A DNA stretch of 31,982 nucleotides, taken from positions 1 through 31,982 of the IMG/VR virus record IMGVR_UViG_3300037285_000198; one strand, given 5' to 3'. Source of the stretch: a virus. Shown here one piece after another: positions 26,800 to 31,982 of the stretch. Below the pieces are notes generated by a model that saw nothing but the letters and a program-made list of their open reading frames with translations, did not search any database and was not told the DNA's origin. Both the position numbers and the translations under genes were made by a program. Every line of letters starts with the position of its first letter. Position 1 is the first letter of the stretch.

Positions 26800-26817
26800 T
26801 ATTTAATTTCCTTTGGA

Positions 26818-26858
26818 TAAATATAAGCGTAGTCCACGATGCTTCAACATCTGACTAC
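26818..26858 (+). promoter_or_regulatory. Late promoter plus 5'-terminal hairpin (copy 2 of 3)
   Basis: TAAATA, exactly 5 nt, then GTAGTC...GACTAC with inner helix GATG/CATC. The hairpin sequence is identical to copy 3, and the leader after it is identical to copy 1. Confidence 0.75.
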
Positions 26859-26884
26859 TCTATTATCTAGAAGGATACAACAGC

Positions 26885-27673
26885 ATGATTACTTATCAAC
26901 CTTACACCTACCTCGTCGGCTGGAGCTCAATCAATAAATGGTACTATGGCGTTAGATTTGCCAAAAATTGTCAGCCCGCTGATCTGTGGACCACATACTT
27001 CACATCTTCCAAATATGTTGCGCTTCTTCGTGAAACACATGGTGAACCTGATATCATCCAAATTCGTAAAACTTTTACTGATGCCAAATCTGCAAGGGCA
27101 TGGGAACATACTGTTCTAAGAAGGACGCGGGCGGTCAACAACTCCTCTTGGATTAACAGACATGACGGGCATCATTCTTTCTTTAATGAAATACCACACA
27201 ATAAAATAACAACAACTTTCCAACTAACGTGCGAGTTTTGTAATTCTTCAGTAATATTTACAAATACAATAGCCAATCAGACAAGAAAAACATGCGGCTC
27301 AAAACGGTGTGCAGCTTTGTGGACGTCAAAATATACTACTAGAACTTATACAAACTTTACAGAAACGTTGACACTTGATGAAAGGAAGAAATTTGGCAAC
27401 AAGGGTGTCGCTAATCCATTCTTTGGCAAACAGCATCCTGTAGAGTTGCGGCAGCAAATTACTCGTAAAATATCTGGTAACTATACTATAACATCTCCCA
27501 ATGGCGATGTCAATAATATCAATAACTTATATCGCTATTGCAAAGAAAATAATCTCAATCGTGATATTTTGATGAAACATATGGGCATGGGTGTTATTCC
27601 TGAGCCAATATATAAGACATCCAGTGTAACCCGCCATAATACGACGGGTTACACTATTAGTTTATTGAGTTAA
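26885..27673 (+). CDS. GIY-YIG homing endonuclease, plus-strand copy B
   Basis: 262 residues. The first 70 are nearly the same as copy A (YLVGWSSINKWYYGVRFAK, FTSSKYVALLRETHGEPD), then ARAWEHTVL with the family Glu. The rest differs: a Cys4 zinc finger (CEFC...CGSKRC), a NUMOD3-like unit (NPFFGKQHPVELRQQ) and a NUMOD-type helix-turn-helix (NGDVNNINNLYRYCKENNL). AAGGAT precedes the ATG. It is inserted convergent to the reductase gene, whose stop is only 2 nt away. Confidence 0.85.
   Translation: MITYQPYTYLVGWSSINKWYYGVRFAKNCQPADLWTTYFTSSKYVALLRETHGEPDIIQIRKTFTDAKSARAWEHTVLRRTRAVNNSSWINRHDGHHSFFNEIPHNKITTTFQLTCEFCNSSVIFTNTIANQTRKTCGSKRCAALWTSKYTTRTYTNFTETLTLDERKKFGNKGVANPFFGKQHPVELRQQITRKISGNYTITSPNGDVNNINNLYRYCKENNLNRDILMKHMGMGVIPEPIYKTSSVTRHNTTGYTISLLS
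27623..27655. repeat. 11-bp inverted repeat at the 3' end of endonuclease B
   Basis: AGTGTAACCCG, 11-nt loop, CGGGTTACACT, perfect. It lies within the last codons. No T-run follows on either strand, so it may protect transcript ends between the convergent genes rather than act as an ordinary terminator. Confidence 0.6.
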
Positions 27674-27674
27674 G

Positions 27675-29885
27675 TTATATCTCACATTGATTTCCCGCGC
27701 ATGCTTGGGCACCCATTTGGTCAATATCAGTAAACTTCTTCTTGCTCAAAGTATTCTTGAAATCAACTGGCTTCATGTGTGTTTGGATCTTGGTCCATTT
27801 ATGCAACAAAGCAACATCTTTGAGGCAATACTCTGCCTTCTTTTGATCACCATCAAAATAGTTTGCTGCAAAGTTTTGGAATCGTCTCACCCAATCTGCG
27901 CCCTGATCTTTTTGCTCTCCACCAAACTGTGTGTCTTGGTTTTGTGCTGCAAAGGTTGCTGACCAAAGATTACCGTAGCCTTTTCCAGCTTCAACAATCA
28001 AACCACTGGCAAAGATAGCTGCGCGGCCATATGTGTCCACAATTTGTTGCTCAGTTAGGACTTCTGTGAACGGTGCTTGGTTGTAATCTTTATCACCACT
28101 GGTTGCCAAGAATGAAATTCCTGCAAAGCTGTCGCGATTTTCAAACAAATACTCTTCCACTTCTTCCCATTGATCCGGCGCAACTTGTACCGTATTTGAT
28201 ACATTGTGACGTACAGTTGGGTCAACACACAACGATTCGTCTGTGCCATGTTCGATCCAAGAGTTTTGTACCAACTTGACTTTTTCCAATAACTTTACAC
28301 CATATAGCTCGCTCTTAAACAATGAGTCTGCTGGTGCAATAACTGGGAAAGCAATCTGGTAATCTGTACCGTTTGTGCTCCAAACTGAGTCTTCAACCAT
28401 GTAAGGATTAGTGGCTGCAAATAGTTGTGCAACTTCTGTTTCCTTGTTCATTTGCACGTGGCGCAAATAACGTGGGCTGTGGTCACCGTGGATACCACTG
28501 CTGGTTCCCAATAGCACACTTGCGTTGCCTGAAGGCTTGACACAGGTTGTACGTGCTGCTGGATTGATCCCCAATAGTGCTGCAACCTGGCGGTTGACTT
28601 TCTTGACCAACAATGCACCCTTTTCAAGAATAGCTTCATCAAACAAGATGTCTGGTGCGTTCATCCAACCTGTGATACTTACACCAATTAGTGCTTCACG
28701 GTCGAAAATCTTCTTGCTGGTTTCATCCAAGAATTTAAAGTCTGTATACCCAGCTTGTAGTGTGCCCATTGTGGCACCCACACGGCAGGCGCGGAGGAAC
28801 TCTTCTTCAGTTGTACACTTTGATCCGTTGATTTCGCTGAGGTTACAACCTTGCCAACCTGATGTTTTTGTATCACCTTCAATCAAAACTGGGTACTTGC
28901 CAATTTCAACACATGGGTTGTATGTGTGTTCTGTTGATTCGGAAAACACAAAGCCTGGCTCACCAAATTCACGAATTGACTTCATGATTTTTGTAAACTG
29001 CTTGCGGCTGGCTTCTTTGCGCACAATAACAACACTGTTGTTGCTGCGTCCACGTTGTGGGTTGTCTTCATACCAGTTACCAGTTTTCGCCTGTAGCATT
29101 TCATCATCTGTGGGTGAAAACAAGCAAATCGTAGCTGAACGGCGAACACCGCCTGCTAATACAGCATCAGCAGCATGCATGCAAACGTCGTATACTTCAA
29201 TTGGCTTGAGAACGGTACGTCCTGCTAATACTGCACCTTGAAGTAGATGCTCGATCTTATCAAGTGCTTTGCGCAGGGGTTCTGGACCTGGTGCTTTAAA
29301 ACCACCAGAGATCATAGAGCCTTTGGGGCGTACTTTACTGATGTCGAAATAGATACGACGACCAGCATACTCTGGATACTTGCCATTTACAAAAAAGCTT
29401 GACATAAGAACATCAAGTGCTGTTGCCCAGCCTTCAATGCTGTCTTCTACTTCATGCATCTTTGCTTGGCCTTTGCGTGGCGCAATCTTGGATAGTTTGG
29501 CAACATGATGTTCTTGTACTGAAAATCCAGCGCCCGCGCCACATAATAGAATGTAGAACATTTCGCCAAAGAAGGCAGGGCGGTCTGCATATGATGATGT
29601 ACAGTTGTACATACGCATTTGATGCTTGAGAATTTGGTCACCACCAAATTGCAAGGCTCGTTGTGCGCCCAACACATATTTTAGCTTGTAGAGTGCTTCT
29701 GCTTCGTCAATCAATACCGCAAGTTCGTCGGTCATCTTGTCTTTGTAGAATTCACGGTGCATGTTCATAACACGCGCTACGCTTTCTTCCCAGGTTTCGT
29801 ATCGGGATAGATTTTCATCCCAGCGGCTATAACCTTCGTAAAATTTTGCTTCGCCCATTAAGGCTCGGGTATCGATGTCTTTCAT
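27675..29885 (-). CDS. nrdJ: Adenosylcobalamin-dependent ribonucleoside-triphosphate reductase (class II)
   Basis: 736 residues, the length of the monomeric Lactobacillus-type enzyme. Key residues are visible: Cys95 (MYNCTSS), Cys325 and Glu327 in NPCVEI (radical-site loop), Cys347 in WQGCNLSEI, and the C-terminal shuttle pair Cys729/Cys734 (CAGNQC). It makes dNTPs from NTPs using vitamin B12 coenzyme and needs no oxygen or second subunit. The start has AGGAGC 7 nt upstream. The glutaredoxin nearby may recycle the C-terminal cysteines. The enzyme depends on cobalamin from the host or its surroundings. Confidence 0.95.
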   Translation of the reverse strand: MKDIDTRALMGEAKFYEGYSRWDENLSRYETWEESVARVMNMHREFYKDKMTDELAVLIDEAEALYKLKYVLGAQRALQFGGDQILKHQMRMYNCTSSYADRPAFFGEMFYILLCGAGAGFSVQEHHVAKLSKIAPRKGQAKMHEVEDSIEGWATALDVLMSSFFVNGKYPEYAGRRIYFDISKVRPKGSMISGGFKAPGPEPLRKALDKIEHLLQGAVLAGRTVLKPIEVYDVCMHAADAVLAGGVRRSATICLFSPTDDEMLQAKTGNWYEDNPQRGRSNNSVVIVRKEASRKQFTKIMKSIREFGEPGFVFSESTEHTYNPCVEIGKYPVLIEGDTKTSGWQGCNLSEINGSKCTTEEEFLRACRVGATMGTLQAGYTDFKFLDETSKKIFDREALIGVSITGWMNAPDILFDEAILEKGALLVKKVNRQVAALLGINPAARTTCVKPSGNASVLLGTSSGIHGDHSPRYLRHVQMNKETEVAQLFAATNPYMVEDSVWSTNGTDYQIAFPVIAPADSLFKSELYGVKLLEKVKLVQNSWIEHGTDESLCVDPTVRHNVSNTVQVAPDQWEEVEEYLFENRDSFAGISFLATSGDKDYNQAPFTEVLTEQQIVDTYGRAAIFASGLIVEAGKGYGNLWSATFAAQNQDTQFGGEQKDQGADWVRRFQNFAANYFDGDQKKAEYCLKDVALLHKWTKIQTHMKPVDFKNTLSKKKFTDIDQMGAQACAGNQCEI

Positions 29886-29897
29886 GTAGTGCTCCTG

Positions 29898-30380
29898 TTA
29901 GGTATTGGATAGAATTGCTTGGATATCCCAAGTCTCGCGTATTTCCAAACAGTCAACATCATGAACATTTACTACTTGACCATGTAACGAATTTAATATA
30001 AACTCGTTGTTGAAGGTCGCAATCATATACTCGTCATTGTGGGTGTGGTCCCGTACTCTATTCAGTACAACGTTTTTGTCACTAATATAATGAATATTGT
30101 ATGCCATCGCGAGACCCCTGCTGTATTTGCAGCATTCACCCTGTTGAATGATCTCCCAGATAGTAGGCCAAGACTTAGTATTGAATGGATCCATGGCAAC
30201 ACTTACATGTGGGGATTGTTCCCACCAAGTGCTAACGGATTCCAATATGGGCAACGGATTGCCAGCACATTTGCTGTAGGCAGAATATGCTTCAATTCTA
30301 AATTCTCTCCAACTGGCGAGTCGTTCATCGGGTGAACGCAACCACAAATTTCGTAACTGACTGATGTTCAGTTCTTCCAT
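29898..30380 (-). CDS. Hypothetical protein (160 aa), class seen in T4-like phages
   Basis: The start is placed at MEELNISQ (30380); a further upstream start would be non-ATG. The section SWPTIWEIIQQGECCKYSRGLAMAYNIHYI followed by YMIATFNNEFILNSLHGQVV resembles a phage protein type I have seen annotated as hypothetical (WPTPWE...C...A). A catalytic role cannot be assigned. It ends 12 nt before the reductase gene and may be co-transcribed with it. Upstream are a GTAAATA box (about 30484) and a TTGAAA-N16-TATACG promoter-like pair. Confidence 0.55.
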   Translation of the reverse strand: MEELNISQLRNLWLRSPDERLASWREFRIEAYSAYSKCAGNPLPILESVSTWWEQSPHVSVAMDPFNTKSWPTIWEIIQQGECCKYSRGLAMAYNIHYISDKNVVLNRVRDHTHNDEYMIATFNNEFILNSLHGQVVNVHDVDCLEIRETWDIQAILSNT

Positions 30381-30586
30381 AGTGTTGACTATTATTTTGT
30401 TGTTGTTACACAACGTATAGTGAGCCTTGCATGTTTTTCAAGTAAATTGTATACATCTAGCGTCTATCCCGTCGAACAAGTATTTACCCATTTGCGTGTG
30501 ATACGTTGGCAAATAGGCAATATTATAATGGTTTCATTTATAGTGTAGTGTAGCACGTAACTGCTTGATAGTAAAGCATTTTTTGC

Positions 30587-30627
30587 TAAATAGGTGTGTA
30601 GTCCACGATGCTTCAACATCTGACTAC
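30587..30627 (+). promoter_or_regulatory. Late promoter plus 5'-terminal hairpin (copy 3 of 3)
   Basis: TAAATA, exactly 5 nt, then the GTAGTC...GACTAC hairpin. After the hairpin the leader differs from the other copies but keeps AAGGA before the ATG. Confidence 0.75.
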
Positions 30628-30653
30628 TCTAGAAAACAAAAGGAATTACTAGC

Positions 30654-31214
30654 ATGAATATTTATTACGTTTACGCATATTTGCGAACAGATGGTACCCC
30701 ATATTATATCGGCAAAGGTCAAAAAATGCGGTATTTAAAACCACATCCTTGTGGGGTTCCGCCAGTTGCACGGATCACTTTTATTAAAGAACACATGAGT
30801 AATGCCGATGCGTGTTCGTTGGAGATAGAATTAATAGCAAAATACGGACGCAAAGATTTGGATACAGGCATATTACGCAACCGTACTGCTGGCGGTGAAG
30901 GGCTAGTTGCCCCTGGACCTGAAACTCGTAAAAAGCTTAGTGACGCCAAAATTGGTAAAAAACCAAACAATTATGGCAAAACATATGTATGCAAGACTGG
31001 TGCTGAAAATAGAAGTAAAGCAAAATCAGGCGAAAATCATCCGTATTACGGTAAAGAACGATCGCCATCAGAAAGACAAAATATAAGTGATGGTATACGC
31101 AAAGGGTGGCATACTAGCAACCGCCCAGTATTAACCTGTCCACATTGTGGGAAAGAGGGTAAAGTAGGTATGACCAGATGGCACTTTGACAATTGCAAGT
31201 TTCAGACACCATAA
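30654..31214 (+). CDS. GIY-YIG homing endonuclease, plus-strand copy C
   Basis: 186 residues. Core YVYAYLRTDGTPYYIGKG, then SLEIELIAKYGR with the catalytic Glu. The middle has NUMOD3-like units (PETRKKLSDAKIGKKP; GENHPYYGKERSPSERQ) and the C-terminus a zinc finger (CPHCGKEG...HFDNC). The nuclease core is different from copies A and B although the promoter-hairpin is shared. The stop overlaps the exonuclease gene end by 13 nt on the opposite strand. Confidence 0.88.
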   Translation: MNIYYVYAYLRTDGTPYYIGKGQKMRYLKPHPCGVPPVARITFIKEHMSNADACSLEIELIAKYGRKDLDTGILRNRTAGGEGLVAPGPETRKKLSDAKIGKKPNNYGKTYVCKTGAENRSKAKSGENHPYYGKERSPSERQNISDGIRKGWHTSNRPVLTCPHCGKEGKVGMTRWHFDNCKFQTP

Positions 31215-31873
31215 TATTCTGCAACGCGAGCGTTCGCTTGACTGACCCAGTATTCATATTCGTCACCAACAGCTTCAAATAATTGAAATTCACATGCCCG
31301 TGTACACATAAAGATTGCTATGGTGCTGATGTTTGTTCCAAATAGTTCATTATGGGCCTGCCCATACATCGCTGCCTGACAAAAATAATCAGAAATCCAT
31401 TCACGTTTCTTTAATTTATTTGATTGCTTAAAATCCATAATGGCTTCTTCACCTTTCCACACTCCGGGAAGGTCGATGGTTCCTGCGTAAAGACCAGGAT
31501 AGTATAGATTTACTTCTGTTCCCCATACTTCGTCTAAATGGGGAGCAATGTTTTCAATTACAGTGTCAGCCATTTTTCCTGCTGTCCGGTGAACCAGATT
31601 ATCTGCACGTTCGTATTTGTCATGGATGCACCAATCTTCCAAATATTTGTGCATCAGGGTACCAACGCCTGCTGCCTCAGTAGTAATTTGTTGAGCTACG
31701 ACAGGGCCAACCCTGTTGCGCCAATTTTGCAGCGCTTGCCTATCCCGGGCAGGTTTGGTTTTGTCAAGGATTGTTGTAACACTTGGGAGGAAGCCAGTCT
31801 CTGTATCGTAAAGACGCTTGCCTTCCACTCTAGTGCGTTTGATTTCAGTGTATGGGTATTTGTTTGTTATCAT
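31202..31873 (-). CDS. PD-(D/E)XK exonuclease (RecB/MGME1-like)
   Basis: 223 residues. Motifs in order: FLPSVTTILDKTKP; GTLMHKYLE (family His); LYAGTIDLPGVWKGEEAIMDFKQSNK, giving Asp, Asp and Lys of the active site; and DYFCQAAMYGQAH, the QxxxY motif of RecB-like exonucleases. It probably trims DNA ends in recombination or degrades host DNA. A ribosome binding site is not clear: AAGG is only 1-2 nt before the ATG. A partial gene lies upstream. Confidence 0.8.
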   Translation of the reverse strand: MITNKYPYTEIKRTRVEGKRLYDTETGFLPSVTTILDKTKPARDRQALQNWRNRVGPVVAQQITTEAAGVGTLMHKYLEDWCIHDKYERADNLVHRTAGKMADTVIENIAPHLDEVWGTEVNLYYPGLYAGTIDLPGVWKGEEAIMDFKQSNKLKKREWISDYFCQAAMYGQAHNELFGTNISTIAIFMCTRACEFQLFEAVGDEYEYWVSQANARVAEYYGV

Positions 31874-31913
31874 ACCTTATAATACACTGAAATCATTGGA
31901 AAGTCTAGTGGTT

Positions 31914-31982
31914 TTATTGGTCGTTACACAATCTTTCAAGGCTGATTGCAAGTTTGTCAATGCCCGCTGCACGACTTGGTTT
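31914..31982 (-). CDS. C-terminal end of a gene entering from the right edge
   Basis: 22 codons and a TAA stop, open to the window edge. The peptide (GIDKLAISLERLCNDQ at its end) is a plausible amphipathic helix. Too little is visible for a family call. The frame is inferred from its openness and the good spacing to the downstream exonuclease gene. Confidence 0.45.
   Translation of the reverse strand, partial: KPSRAAGIDKLAISLERLCNDQ

Overview
The window looks like part of a large tailed-phage genome of the T4-like kind. Nearly all genes lie on the minus strand. Virion and lysis genes occur: a YadA-like fibre, a PAAR-lysozyme spike tip, and a SleB-type hydrolase. There is a long tRNA cluster, and at least seven homing endonuclease genes. 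Many start sites sit just downstream of TAAATA or TATAAATA boxes, the T4-type late promoter. A second promoter class, TTGACA with a 15-17 bp spacer and a TATAAT-like -10, resembles host sigma-70 early promoters. No ribosomal RNA, host housekeeping block or CRISPR array is visible. The host cannot be named. The tmRNA has the circularly permuted layout known mainly from Alphaproteobacteria, some Betaproteobacteria and some cyanobacteria.

Layout from left to right. Positions 1-673 hold the N-terminal part of a tail fibre. Positions 750-8100 hold about 21 tRNA genes, all minus. They are interrupted by four minus-strand homing endonucleases of three nuclease folds (PD-(D/E)XK, HNH twice, GIY-YIG), by split tRNA halves, by oversized tRNA-like structures, and by a gene-free stretch of about 730 nt with very long hairpins. 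Positions 8200-14900 hold small phage genes: membrane proteins, a YkuK/DUF458 RNase H-like protein, an alpha/beta hydrolase and a SLOG-family protein. Positions 14955-15240 encode a permuted tmRNA. Positions 15300-17600 hold more small genes, a YqgE/AlgH-family protein and a four-gene micro-operon. Positions 17724-18914 are a self-contained transcription unit encoding IF3, ribosomal protein S21 and ClpS. Positions 18911-25900 hold envelope and virion genes. Positions 25859-31982 hold glutaredoxin, a macro-domain protein, class II ribonucleotide reductase and a PD-(D/E)XK exonuclease.

Three further GIY-YIG genes are the only plus-strand genes. Each is preceded by the same late promoter and a 30-nt hairpin that begins exactly at the predicted transcription start.

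Taken together, the phage appears to carry its own layer of translation control: tRNAs, IF3, S21, tmRNA and ClpS. It also has its own dNTP supply (B12-dependent reductase with a nearby glutaredoxin). The most unusual signal is in the tRNA cluster. Two endonuclease genes sit inside split tRNA genes (Pro-UGG and Trp-CCA) whose orphan halves still have complementary acceptor stems. In both cases a second, unsplit tRNA of the same anticodon lies at the 3' end of the endonuclease gene. That is the arrangement expected of a mobile element that breaks a tRNA gene and supplies the replacement.
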